Part shown: positions 11,297-22,423 of the stretch, piece by piece | Numbering within the stretch: the stretch's first letter is position 1 | How the letters are laid out: each line of letters begins with the position of its first letter | From: Hysterangium stoloniferum | Lineage: Eukaryota > Basidiomycota > Agaricomycetes > Hysterangiales > Hysterangiaceae | DNA length: 64,000 nucleotides | Assembly: GCA_015178975.1 (NCBI GenBank) | Contig: WHVD01000008.1 | Coordinates: 1,302,001-1,366,000, forward strand | Direction: 5' to 3' | Program-made: the position numbers and the translations under genes | The notes under the pieces: model-generated | The model's input: only the letters and a program-made list of their open reading frames with translations | Databases searched by the model: none | What the model was told of the DNA's origin: nothing

Positions 11297-12920
11297 AGAT
11301 TTATTTCTATGCAGTCGCATATGCCTGGCGAAAACGATGCCGAATCATGAGTTTTCTCGGGTTATTCGTTTACGTGCCTATCATAGTTCTGCTTGCCGTC
11401 TTTGTACCGCGGACATGACGTCTTTACTCCTCTCCCTTTCCACGGCCCTGTATCCTAGCTGCTCGTGTATCTATCGCTTCGCCTTATTCTTCGGACCATT
11501 TGTTAGCGCTTGCACCTACGTGCCTCCGAATCTATACCCTACCCACTGCCACTCATTATCTAGCATCCCTGTTGACACCCATCATATTCCTGCTGTCTTT
11601 GTGAACTTTTCGAACGTCATCCATGTCAGACTCTTTTTTCTCAAATTATGTTGTCGTCTTCCCAAGTTGCAAAGTTTATAATGGTTGTAGGCAGAAATAA
11701 ACGATTTGTTGCACTCCTTGATTTCCCCTATACTTCTCCCCTATACTTCACAACTCACCCCAAATTCTGATCATGTCGTTATGGGGTACTCACACAGATG
11801 AAAGTAAAAATTCGTAGTGTGCGTTGAATATTATTCAATGGTATATGCAACTTTTAGAATTATCTTTAGGAAGTTTATATAAGAACGGGCTTTACACTAG
11901 CTTGAGCCGGGGTCCAGGGCCGGATTTCCCGGAAGATCCGAAAGTTTTGACTAACATCCAAAAAATCGGTCTTGAATTGGTATAAACAAATATAAAAAAT
12001 AGCTAAAAAATCCAGTCTTTTATCTTTCCACTGAAAGGAAAGTATATAGTAAGAGGTTGAAGTTGAGAGGTTACCTAAGGTTGCGCTCTCGATGATATGG
12101 CTATATATATAGGTCGTACATCAACCCCTATACATTTGAGTTGTATTTGCAGACGTTTCAGTTTAAATTGATTGACGTTATAGTGCCCCCATATCGTAAT
12201 ATAATACGACCTAGAACGTAACATTTCTGAAGGTTTTCACTTACATCTGTTGTTAGCTGTGCCATTTGCCATGAATTTGTCAGAACTTCAATAGGTCCCC
12301 GGAGTGGAAAACCTCCACTTACAAGACGCACGATCAGGCATTGTGATTTTGTTAATTAGATATATTGATCCCTCTATCAAAAATGGACCACTTTCTCCGA
12401 ACATCAGCATTTCCAATTATTTCCATTATAGAACATAACCGAATTAAGTTTTCTTAATAGGGAACATTTTCTACAACGGAGTTTGAAGGCCTCAGTAATA
12501 CCCAGTGATTAATTAAGCTTCGGCTCATTAAGGATTGAGGAATCTATATGCTGAATTGCTTCTTAGAAATGGCCAAACAACAACTGAATTTTGATGACGA
12601 ACAAATCTCCATTTCACTTTGCTTATTTTATTCAAGTTCAATCACGCCGCACGTCACCCAGCCTTGAAATTCTGTCTTAAGGGTTTAACAAATTCCGTGT
12701 TTCACGCGTATGTAGTACTATAATACGTATAATTGACACGAACTTCTAGATCTCTTACTCATTGACATCACGCACTCTGAAGGCCACTCCGGCAGTTGAT
12801 TGCGTATTATCTAAATAGATAGTAAATATCTAATCGTTATAGCATCTAATTAAGGGTAGATAATGCTAATGTAAACGTCGAACCAAAGCTGCCCCTAGAC
12901 ACCGCTATAGGGTAATTCTA
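11297..12920. other. Intergenic, AT-rich
   Basis: The 3' flank of the 809-aa gene followed by AT-rich DNA dense in stops. No RNA gene, transposon motif or convincing ORF was found. Confidence 0.45.
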
Positions 12921-13346
12921 CAAGGAGATCCCGGCTGCCTAGTGGTCCGTAATTCTTGGTATCGTCCTTTTTTAGGTCGCCGCAGTGGATGCGATACAGG
13001 ATCTAATCAACCATCTATCTGGGGTATGGGGGAAGCGGCGTTCACCGCAGTATAGGTCGCTATGATCATTTGGCGCGTGACGCATTCAAAAGACAAATAC
13101 GTCAGTGCCACTGACTTATTTGAAGCGATAAGATTTTGCGTTTCGCCGTGCCAGAACCCTCGGACTTACACGCAGATATCCGACATTGAAATCGCCATCA
13201 CCACAGCATCGGAGTAGGGATACGCATATTATGACATGCTTGGGTTATTGATGGCAGTGCGAAACTATGTGTCATACCCACCTTGGCTTCGGTCGCAGCT
13301 TGACCATAAGTGAAGCAAGTTGGCAGCAGATCAGAGGGCAGACACC
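12921..13346 (+). promoter_or_regulatory. Promoter-side block shared by the BBE-like genes (copy A)
   Basis: Matches the upstream regions of the other BBE-like loci (about 22928-23264, 46198-46558 and 59600-59959). Shared landmarks are AAGGAGAT.CCGGC, CTTTTTTAG, the GTCGCCGCAGTG segment, TTGCCATCA or CGCCATCA, and a short purine-rich leader before ACACCATGCTTCGCTCAGTG. In copies B, C and E a TTATAA-type box (23225-23232 in B) lies about 35-40 nt before the ATG; in copy A it reads CCATAAG. Confidence 0.55.
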
Positions 13347-15490
13347 ATGCTTCGCTCAGTGCTCCAATTGTTAGCGTTTCCTTTACCTTTGTCCTTGATA
13401 CTTTCATCAGTTTCTGGGAAGTCCACATCCCAATGCTTCACACAACCTGGTGACCCACGCTTCCCAACGACAGCAGAGCTTGCCAGTTTCAATGCGACAA
13501 TAGACGGTCGCTTGATGAATGTCGTACCCTCAGTGAAATTTTGTGAGTCAATTGGTGGATGTTCTGACGCTCAGTGGTCCGATGGAAATTTCAAAAATGA
13601 TATTATCGGTGCATTGCTTCAAGTACGTCTGTCCAAACTGGAATAATGTTCTGCTATTCTATTATCCTGTTGGAGCTGACATATTTTTGTAGTATAATTG
13701 GGAACAGGTAATACAGTTTTACCACCAAGTAAAGTAGCGATATTGATCATCCGTTAGGATTATACTTCTACTCCCCCCTCGCTTTGCTTGCGTAATGGTA
13801 CCGTTTGTGGGCAGGGGAATGTACCAATACTTGGTGTGAATGCAACTACTGTAGAACATATTCAGGTAATATATGGCGTTTTCCCTTCTTGATCACATGC
13901 TTAAATCTCACTGTCAAGGCTGCCGTGCGATTCGGAAACTTTCATAACTTGAAAATTGTTATCAAAGCCTCTGGCCATGATTACTTGGGTCGTTCCACAG
14001 GGAAAAATTCCTTCCTCATATGGACGCGTCATCTCTTGAATGTGACTTTTCACGATTCGTTCACAGTTGGTGGCGTCGATCAAGGGAGTGCTGTCACAGC
14101 TGGGAGTGGCGTTGGATTGACCACCTTATACGCGCTCACAAAAGAACAGGGGAAAATCTACGTGGGTGGCATAGCTGCCTCGGTCGTTCCCTCTGGCGGA
14201 TACGTCCAAGGTGCTGGTCACTCTGCCCTGGGTCCGACATTTGGTCTCGCCGCCGACAATGTTTTACGTACGTCATATTTCCTTGGGTGTAACAGACAAC
14301 TAACCCTCTCTCACAGAGTTCGAAATAGTAATTGCAAACGGCACTTTATTGACCGTCAACTCGGTTTCTAATCCCGATCGTGAATTATTTCATTTCACAC
14401 GCAACGTGTCTCTAATACACTATACTTTCAGTTTTTTGGGCCTTACGTGGTGGAGGCGCCGGTAGCTGGGGAGTCATAGTTAGCACGACATTCCGCACAT
14501 TCCCCACCTTCAACGCTGCCTATCACATGGCCAACATTATGGTCAATAATACGGATCAAGTCGCCCAGTTGACCACATTTCACGCGAAACACATCTTCGA
14601 CTGGGACACCCTTCACCCCGGCCAATATTTTTTCTGGATTGCAACTCCACCCACCTTCTCCTTGTCTATTGTTTCCATCTTCCCGAACACTACTATTTCC
14701 GCAGCGACGTCGGCTCTCACGCCATTTCTGAACGGTCTCACATCACTTGGTTTCAATGCCAATATCACATCTGGGATGTTCCTCATTAACGATATATTTG
14801 GCGCGGCGACGACTGACGATGGAGGTACATTAGGGATCCTCGGATCCAGGCTCTTGCCCTCATCGACCTACAAAAATCATGCCACTCAGATCGGTCAAGT
14901 CACTAAGCAATTGTTTGACGATGGTGTCGAAAGGTAAGCAACGTCTGATTACATGTAGATATGTCTCTAATGTACTATTGTGCAGTGTGCTAGTGCATTT
15001 GGTCGCTGGAGGTTTGTCCCTCTCAGCCTATGATACAATTCCCTCGTGACAAATTTTGATTCGACCCTCAGGACAGGTGTCCAAGAATGCCGATATTGAC
15101 TCTGCAGTTACCCCCAAGTGGCGAACAGCCAAGACCCATGTAAGGGACTGATACATCTTCAGATTTACATTAGATCAAGTAACGTTTCCCTAGGTTGTTG
15201 TCTCTCGGGGCTGGAATGAGTCAACCAGCCCTAGTGAGGTTGAAGCTATTCGTGAAGTCATGACGAACACGCACGTCCCCCTTCTTGCAGCATTAGCTGG
15301 CCCTGACGGTGGAGCTTATTCGAATGAGGCTGACGTCCGCGAGCCTAATTTCCAGACAACATTTTTCGGACCCAACTATGGTCGCCTCAGCCAGATCAAG
15401 AATGCCTACGATCCGGATGCGATGTTTATTGTACCAGCCGGAGTTGGATCGGAGAATTTCGATGTCGATACGTTGTGTAGAGTAGATTAA
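13347..15490 (+). CDS. BBE-like FAD-linked oxidase, copy A (9 exons, 567 aa)
   Basis: Secreted flavoprotein of the FAD_binding_4 plus BBE family, closest in style to fungal isoamyl alcohol or hydroxynicotine oxidases; the substrate is unknown. Exons: 13347-13622, 13693-13707, 13758-13865, 13919-14267, 14317-14379, 14432-14933, 14986-15011, 15072-15139, 15194-15490, total 1704 nt in frame. A signal peptide (MLRSVLQLLAFPLPLSL) is followed by paired cysteines. The flavin-binding domain has KASGHDYLGRS with the probable FAD-linking His153, VTAGSGVGLTTLY and SGGYVQGAGHSALGP. Later come LRGGGAGSWGVI and the BBE tail FGPNYGRLSQI, YDPDAMF and GVGSENFD. The Cys used for a second flavin bond in plant BBE is absent (GKIYVGG), so one covalent bond is likely. 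Exon 2 codes only for YNWEQ. Many N-glycosylation sequons fit secretion. Confidence 0.93.
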
Positions 15491-16080
15491 AGTATTGGAA
15501 GGATTTGGGAATTTTGCGAGGTGGAGTATTTATTGGAAGCGTCATGATCACCTGATACAACATATATATAAATGGGGAGCTTTGAAACTTAAAAAGCCAT
15601 TCTTGACGCTTTATCTAGTAAGTTTTACCGGTTCCAGCTCTGAGCCGTAAGCCGGGCTGAGCACGGCCCAAGGCCTGGCCTTGATGGTTCTCTTTCGTGC
15701 TGTTCTTAGACTGTATAACTTTCCGTTTGTCGGAGTGAGATGTGTTATAAATAAATACAACAGACCTTATGTAACCCAAGGACGTGGTGATTTCCAACAC
15801 CAGCGACCTGATACTTGTAATCCCTGGTCGACCCAAATCCCAGAAAAGTCAATATCTCTTCCATGGCATAACTCCTTGAAAATAGGCCAAAAGGTAACCC
15901 ACCTCCTCCTTGACATCTGCATTTTTCTTTTGTTGATCTTTATTTCCACAATTAGAAATTAGAAGTTCCTTTCTCTCCATTTTATTTTTTTCATACTAAT
16001 AACTTGGTTGGTGAATTCTTGAGATTTGTGGAAACATTTATGTAATCAGATGCCTGCTTCATTTCGTAGCAATATGATTG
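15491..16080 (+). repeat. 3' flanking block of BBE-like copy A
   Basis: Resembles the DNA after copies B (25419-25775) and C (48710-49155): a GGGAATTTTGCGAGGTGGAGT segment just after the stop, GATACAACATATATA, a GC-rich CCAGCTCTGAGCCGT..GCC segment, and ACCTTATGT..ACCCAAGGA. The part from about 15897 also matches 57418-57600 upstream of pseudogene D, so the ancestral unit carried a second oxidase locus downstream. Confidence 0.7.
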
Positions 16081-16990
16081 AGAGTGCAACCTCAGATAAC
16101 CTCTTGTTGGAAATGATAATGCAACCCTCTTCTCCTAGGGACAGTTCACCTGTTCCCTCTTTTTGAATGAAAATGCTAATTGTGAACCATGCTTTTGGAG
16201 GCTACTGAATGATCTTACCAATGGAGGATAACCCAAAACTTTAAAATTTATTTATTCACTAAAGTATATATATTTATATTGTTTGTTGTAGAATTAATAT
16301 TTAATCAAATTCAGTCCATCAGGTGATACTCTGGAGAATGAGGAAATATTAATATTTATCTTGTATCTGACAAAAGTTAGCCAAACAAACATATATAGAT
16401 TATCCTTTTGGGGATGAATTCCACAACATGGATTGGTTGGCCAGATAGTTCTGGTTAACCTTCTAAACCAAATAAATTTAAATTATATGAACTATATGTG
16501 AAAGTTCACATGTATACAAGAGAATGCATCTCATCCCAAAGATTAAGTCATAACCCAGATAATCTTGTTTAACCATGACATTTGTGCATATTTTAAAAGA
16601 GCATACAAGTCTTAAAGATGAAATTTTGGAGTAATGAAATATAAATTCCTAAAACATGTAGTCATAGCCAGAGGAAATAGTCTTACTTGAAAATATGAGG
16701 GCTTTTCCATAAAATTTTGTATATTCAATGAATTGTGACTATCCTCCAATGTACACCTAAACTAGCACCAAACTAACTGACACATTGATTGAGACACAAG
16801 TACTTCTATTACAAGTCTATTAAACCCTTGTAAATTATGTATTACAATAAGTAAAACTCATAATATTTTTAATATGTGGTATAGAGCCATGATTTTGGGC
16901 AAGTGTGGCTCCACCAACTGAAAATGCTGGTATGGACCTGTTTTTGCTGAGATGGCACTTTGAACATACATGTATGGTCCCCTTCACTGC
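16081..16990. other. AT-rich transposon-like debris
   Basis: No gene. The stretch at about 16655-16765 is the reverse complement of 63035-63125 (shared ATTCAATGAATTGTGACTAT and TCCATA..ATTTTGTATA), which follows a Tc1 relic; it is probably a transposon end or a shared target repeat. Confidence 0.45.
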
Positions 16991-16999
16991 CTCTTCTGC

Positions 17000-17592
17000 A
17001 CTTCAGTGTCAGGGATTGATATAATATCAGATGAAGAGCATAGCAAGAAAGCCTAGGGTCAAGTGCCGTGTCAGAACTTATTCCAGAACTATTGGAAAGT
17101 CACTGGAAATTTGGAAACTATCAGATAGACATCGGCTTCAGCTTATGTGCTGCACCTCTACACAATTGCTCAGAAGTCCTTAATTTCAAAGGTGAGACTT
17201 ATGCTGGAAGATATGGATATTCAGAGTTCTGAAGAGTTCTGAATATCGAGTGTACAGAAAGATGGAAGAGGGAATAAGAAACTAAGTCGATATCAGATCT
17301 AAAGTAAAGTACAAATTCGTGGAAACTAATATAAGTATTCTCATTATTGTACTACAAAATAAGACCACAATAAGATGGAAATGGAAGTATTCTGAAATGG
17401 GAATACAATAAGATGAATTGGGGAGACAATATTCTGAAATGGGAATATAATAAGCAAACGAGTGAATACTTGTCAACAGACAAATTATCAAATGCAGAAC
17501 AAGGGAAGAATACGGAAGATACAGTAACTATGATGTTCCGTAGTTGGAAGTTGGAAGTTGGATATTGAAACATCCAGGAACAGGTCATAACA
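17000..17592 (-). repeat. LTR relic of a chromovirus, minus orientation
   Basis: Read on the minus strand the LTR starts TGTTATGACC at 17592, identical to the first ten bases of the chromovirus LTR at 38655. It is preceded by a purine tract (GGGGGGTAC, plus-strand 17593-17601) as expected for a polypurine tract. The CTTCAGCTTATGTGCTGCAC segment (about 17131-17150) is the reverse complement of part of the 39310 region. The outer end is not resolved. Confidence 0.55.
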
Positions 17593-17720
17593 GTACCCCC
17601 CTGTTAGGCCGAAGTCCCATAGAGGTGATTAGGTACTGAGTGATTGAAGTGATGGCTGATCGTTATGTGTCATGAAATTTACACAATTCTGGAAGTGAGA
17701 GTTTCAGCTGCTGGTCTGAG

Positions 17721-17727
17721 TATAAAA
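17721..17727 (+). promoter_or_regulatory. TATA-like box of antisense retroelement gene
   Basis: TATAAAA 50 nt before the ATG at 17777. The other copies have a TATA-like sequence at a comparable place (38532-38538 before 38481 in the full-length chromovirus). Confidence 0.45.
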
Positions 17728-17776
17728 ACTTCCAAATATTCAAATTAATGATTTTGTTTCTTTAACCACAACTTGC

Positions 17777-19830
17777 ATGTCGATTCGTCAACCATTGTTT
17801 ATCACTACCCTGGAAGATTCAGACGCCAAAATTTCTGTGCTCCAAAAAATGTCAAAGGTCGAAGAACTTCAATGAAAACAACAGAGGATGGAGGAGATGA
17901 AGTGACAACAAGAGGAGAAGGAAAAGGTGTTGATGTGGGAATTGAAGGAGGTGGAAGAGGTGGAAAAGTGTGAGTTGGAGCGGGTGAAGGTGGAAAAGGA
18001 GACATGGATGCAGAAAATGGTGGAGGATCGGAAGAAGAAGGATGAGGTGGAGAAAAAGCAGTGGGAGTCTGAGGTGGCAGAAAAGAGAGTGAAGGAGATA
18101 AGGGAGGGAAAGGTAAGTTAAAACAACAATTTTCCGGGTTTCATCTGATAACAATTGAACACAGTGAAAAGCTGTGGAGGTGGAGGTAAAGAGAGAGGCT
18201 GGGCCTTTGAGTCCCAAAGTAAGTGATTTTGTAAAAGGTCAGAAGTTGACTACTGTGGCTCAAAAAACTGTCCCAATGTTTTCTCATTTTTGAAAGGTTG
18301 GGTTGGCATGGATTACTGACATAAGCAGAGAATCTAAGTAAATTATCAAAGGTACTATAGGATCATGGCTTGAAGGTAAGCCTTGGTTCATGTGATTTGA
18401 ATCAAAACCCATTGAATAATAAATAAAACAAAACAGCTACTCATTGGGACAGTTTTTTGACTATGATTATTTTACTTTCTAGTACTTTGTATGCCCCCTT
18501 TTTCCTTTATAACTGCCCTGATCCTTCTAGGCATACTTTCTATTAGATATTGGCAGACTTCTGGTTGGATTGCATTCCACTCCTCCACCACTCTCTCCCA
18601 CAATTCATGTATTCCCTTGGATGATGTGTTATATTTTTGGAGTTGGCATTTGAGGTATTTCCAAAGATGTTCTATAGGGTTAAGATCAGGGGATTGGGGA
18701 GGCCAGGGTAGTACTTGAATTTCCTTGTCCTCAAACCATTTTGTGGCCTGCTGAGATGTTTCCTACCCTATTCCAACCCATACAACCCCATACCATGAGG
18801 TTATTTCCTCCTCCATGTTTGACTGTTGGTGTTGTAGTCCTGTCAGACACTGGTTCTCCTCTTTGTTTCCATACATATGACTTTCCATCTGACCTAATCC
18901 TGTTAATCTTTGTCTCATCTGACCATAACACCCTCTTCCAGTCCTCCACATTCCAATTTTCATGATATTGGGCAAATTTGAGCCACTTCTGACAATGAAT
19001 GGCTTTGAGAAATGGTCACTTTTGCTTTGTTGCAGAGTAAAATCCATTCTCCTTCAGTATATTTCTGACTGTTTGGGGAGTGACAGGGTTGGAGATGATA
19101 GAATCAATGAATTGGGTAGCCTGAACTGCATTATCAAGCTGTCCAGAGCTAATTTGATGGATTATTGACTGTTTGTCACAACCAGAAAGCTTGGAAGGAC
19201 GACCCCCAGGATTGTTCTCCTTGTTCCCATCCACTTCCCTACTAATTCTATTCACAGTACTCTTGCCTAGACCAGTTCTTTCCTGGATTTGGCAATAGGA
19301 ATAGCCTTCATTGAGGAGAGGGACAATAGAAGAGCATTGAGCAATAGAAATAGATCTCATGATGGTGGTAAGAAGTCAGGATGTAGTTGAACCACTTTAA
19401 ACCTGTCAAACAAATACAAATAAAGTCATGTGACATGTTTATTGTCCCACAGCCTCCCTCTGCCTGGTACTGGTCTATAACAGTAGGAACACAGGTCAAA
19501 AAGGGTCAAAAAACTGTCCCAATGAGTAGCTGTATTGTTTTATTTATTATTTAATGGGTTTTGATTCAAATCATGTGAACCAAGGCTTACCTTTAAGCCA
19601 TGATCCTATAGTACCTTTGATAATTTACTTAGATTTTCTGCTTATATCAGTGGTCCATACTAAACTAATCTTTCAAAAATGAGAAAACATTGGGACAGTT
19701 TTTTGAGCCACTGTAATTTCCGAAACAGAAACAAAAGGTCAAAGCTCCGGAACGGATGGAAGTTGTCCACAACAGTCTGTGTTATCGATGTTCAATTCAG
19801 AATTTGACTTGTAATTCAAGTAGGAGTTTA
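17777..19830 (+). pseudogene. Antisense chromovirus gene (coiled coil plus Cys cluster), third copy, split by Tc1
   Basis: Lies opposite to a minus-strand chromovirus relic, 184 bp inside its LTR. Exon 1 (17777-18112) starts MSIRQPLFITTLEDSDAK and runs into a Glu/Lys-rich coiled coil ending VKEIREGK, with two in-frame TGA codons where CGA would restore Arg. An intron begins GTAAGT at 18113 and exon 2 ends at about 18220 in a segment reading GPLSPK, like the copies in the chromoviruses. A Tc1 element is inserted at TA (18251). Beyond it, at 19716-19830, the next exon resumes with similarity to exon 3 of the full-length copy, including a CYRCSIQNLTC motif aligned with CNWCMKQGRTC. Pol is missing beyond it. 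Confidence 0.6.
18253..19713 (-). mobile_element. Tc1/mariner transposon with long terminal inverted repeats
   Basis: Complete element of 1461 bp flanked by TA on both sides. The ends (CTGTGGCTCAAAAAACTGTC on the left; the same with CAGTGG on the right) start inverted repeats of about 210 bp (18253-18465 and 19500-19713). The minus strand encodes a broken transposase: an N-terminal HTH region (MRSISIAQCSSIVPLLNEGY, GLGKSTVNRIS, GGRPSKLS), then SNPVTPQTVRNILKENGFYS, and in other frames VLWSDETKINRI, VKHGGGNNLMVWG. Frameshifts make it non-autonomous. It was inserted into the antisense gene of the older retroelement relic. Confidence 0.85.
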
Positions 19831-19849
19831 GAGTGGAAAATGTATTAGA

Positions 19850-20364
19850 TTACTGGGGGGAATCTAAGCTGATTTTCTGACTGGATTGTATGTACAACCT
19901 TTGCCAGTTTAAATAGACCGTGGAGTGAATGTCATACCAAATCCAATAATGATGAAACAAAATGAGCAAAACATAAAACGGGAATAGTAAACACCAAATT
20001 TGGTGTTAGGAACAGGATGGAATGGAGTGGAGTCCAAATAGTGACAAATCATAAACCATAACGGGAAATGGAGTGGGAGTGGAGTCCGAATCGTGACAGG
20101 TCATTTGACTAAAATGGGAACGGGGCTCTGTTAGAGAGGTGAAGCGGGGTCCGGTGACTGACACATGGGACAAGGTCGGACATAGACAGGGACGGGGTCC
20201 AGTGAGTATTCCGGTGACTGAAACACAACATAATGTAGTTGAATGTAGACAAATCTGATGTACAGAGTTCAGTGGGAATTCCGGTAAACTGACAATGGGT
20301 GCATATAGGGCGCAGGTGCGTATAAGTTAGTGCCCGGAGTCCGGCAGGATTTCTGGTCATAACA
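19850..20364 (-). repeat. LTR-like relic, minus orientation
   Basis: Minus-strand start TGTTATGACC at 20364, as for the chromovirus LTR, but the body shows repeated GTGGAGTCC.A segments also seen near 42820 and 45075. No partner LTR was identified. Confidence 0.4.
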
Positions 20365-20367
20365 ATA

Positions 20368-21240
20368 CAGTGGCTCAAAAAATTATTCCAATGTTTTGTT
20401 GTTTTGAAAAGATTGACTCAGAATATAAATACCAGACATCAGACAATTCATAAGAAATGACCCAATATAGTACAGCATCTTATCTTGAATTTGACACTCT
20501 ACTTATGTAATTTCAATCAATATTGGTGGAATAATAAATAGCACAAAATAATCATTTATTGGAATTATTTTTGACTCTCTATTATTTTGACAGAAAAGCT
20601 ACTATTTCAATAAAAATATAAATCTAAACCACTTGTGAGAATAATAAATATATCTTGTGACTTCATTTATGCACATCTGTTTGACATGCTGACAGTTAGT
20701 TCAACCACTTCTTAGTCTTTACCACTACCATGCAAGCTATTTCTGCTACTCATTGCTTTACTATTGCATATATATCTCTCCTCTTTAAGAGAGATATTCC
20801 TACACTCAAATCCAGACTAAAACTAGTTCAGGAAGGGCTACAATCAGCAGGATCAAGGCTGAAGTGCTTGCAGATAAAGAAAACAACCTAGCTGGCTATT
20901 CTTTAAAGTTTACTACCACCCATGACAAATGGCCAATTGTCCATTAAATTAGCTCTGGATTGACAATGGTGTTGTTCAAGCTACCCAATTCATTAACTCT
21001 GACATCTCCAACTCTATCACTCCTCAAACAGTCAGGAATATACTCAGGGAAAATGGTTTTTACTCTGCAACAAAAAAAGAAAGTACTCATGTTGAAGAAG
21101 ACTCATTGTCAGAAGTAACTTGAGTTTACTCAGTACCATGAAAACTGGGCTGTGGAGGACTTCAAAAAGGTGTTAGGCCTTCCAAATACTTCTGGAAACC
21201 TGGAGAAAGTGATGAATATAGTGTACACCTACTAAACTCT
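20368..21240 (+). pseudogene. Tc1/mariner relic
   Basis: Begins after TA with CAGTGGCTCAAAAAATTATTCC, similar to the terminus of the 18253 element. The plus strand keeps fragments of a Tc1 transposase: MQAISATHCFTIAYISLLF, then at about 20975 VVQATQFINSDISNSITPQT and VRNILRENGFYSATKKEST. Stops and deletions abound. Its 3' end truncates the dioxygenase pseudogene next door. Confidence 0.7.
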
Positions 21241-21256
21241 AACAATGATTAAAAGA

Positions 21257-22060
21257 CTATTTAACGACAGCTGCATACCCTGAACTCCAGATGGTGTCGC
21301 CACCAACCTCAGGTGTGGTGATAAGTTTCAGGGATGTAACACTCGGGGGCTGGATTTTGTAAGATACATCATTGTGGAAGAGTTCGATCTTGGAAATTGT
21401 AGTTGGGTCAGGTCGCTTGCTAGCTGTATCGGAATATACAACTGCGGGATATGCTTGTTGGATTACACTTTTAGGCGAAAAGGGCACATACGTGAACTTC
21501 TTCGAGGCCCGGTTCTCGTGGAATCCCACTAGAAGCATGTTTATGCAGAGGGTAGAAGTATCGTGCCAATTCAAGTTGTTAGTGGATGCTGATTGTCTGG
21601 TCACGGAAAACTTCACAGAGGAAATCAACTTTTGCTAGTAGACTAAATAAGAACAACATATAGACAACACGGCGTTCTGCCACTAGTAGTGCACTAATGT
21701 ACGTTAGATAAATCGAACATATGATTCTGAACAGGAGCGCACAGTTCATCCTTTTGGGTATCCGATAATTGTCTCAAATTGAGTCCTAAAATTTCAGAGC
21801 CGATAGCTGGTATAAGATGTTTCACTTTTTTTGAGCAGCCGAAAAAAGAACTTTCTTATCGGGGTTGGCCTGTAGTCCACGATGCGGAATGGGCTGTTCT
21901 TGTAAAGGTTCCCAGTCTAATTTGGGGAAGGCACAAGAGTGTTAATGGTCAGCCCAGTAAAAGAATATCACGAGTGTAACTAACGTTATATTTGGCATAC
22001 TGGTATGTATCATCATCATCTCCCTCTGCAGCCGGACTATCGGATGGAACTAGCACAACC
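21257..22060 (-). pseudogene. TauD/Jlp1-like 2-oxoglutarate dioxygenase, broken
   Basis: The 3' part (21257-21628, minus strand) reads ELFHNDVSYKIQPPSVTSLK followed by TTPEVGGDTIWSSGYAA, the classic HxD and threonine/glycine region of fungal TauD-type sulfonate or taurine dioxygenases. Upstream on the same strand fragments in different frames give YAKYNVSYTRDI, FRIVDYRPTPIRKF and HLIPAIGSEILGLNLRQLSD, the N-terminal part of the same family. Frameshifts and stops separate the pieces. The C-terminal half, with the distal His, is missing where a Tc1 relic begins at about 21240. A short transposon lies directly upstream. Confidence 0.7.
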
Positions 22061-22076
22061 GCTATTGAGTGCAGTG

Positions 22077-22395
22077 TTGTAATCTGCAAGCCTGGGAAAT
22101 CACAGTACGAGGACTCTCGACTGTTGGAGCGTAGCCACTTAGAGTAGAGCGGTGTAAAACTAAACCAGTGATATAACTAGGCTTCCAGATGAGGTTCTAC
22201 TCTCATCTGCAACAAACTATATACTAGTATACATGGTCTGTGCAGTGGTCTGTGCATAAACCTTAAGAAAGGTATGCCGGACTACAGAACCTTAGACTAA
22301 ATATAACTATCACATGACACGAACCGGTCTGAAGTATACAATCACAAGACAAGTTATGATATTATACTTATGGTATGTTATCATAATCTAATATG
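22077..22395. mobile_element. Short (319-bp) repeat element, copy 1
   Basis: Similar over its length to 60146-60461, which interrupts exon 1 of oxidase copy E. Shared segments include CTGCAAGCCTGGG, AGAGCGGTGTA, TATAACTAGGCTTCCAG, AACTATATACTA, CTATCAC and the closing TATGATATTATACTTAT-type palindrome. It is bordered by CAGTG (up to TGCAGTG) on both sides, as expected for a target duplication. It could be a solo LTR or a non-autonomous unit; no ORF. Confidence 0.65.
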
Positions 22396-22423
22396 CAGTG
22401 CATAGCGTGGTGGGGGGCTCGTT

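Noticed and set aside
11253..11681. ORF of 142 codons after the 809-aa gene
   Set aside because: It overlaps the end of that gene in another frame and reads as random sequence; more likely 3' UTR.
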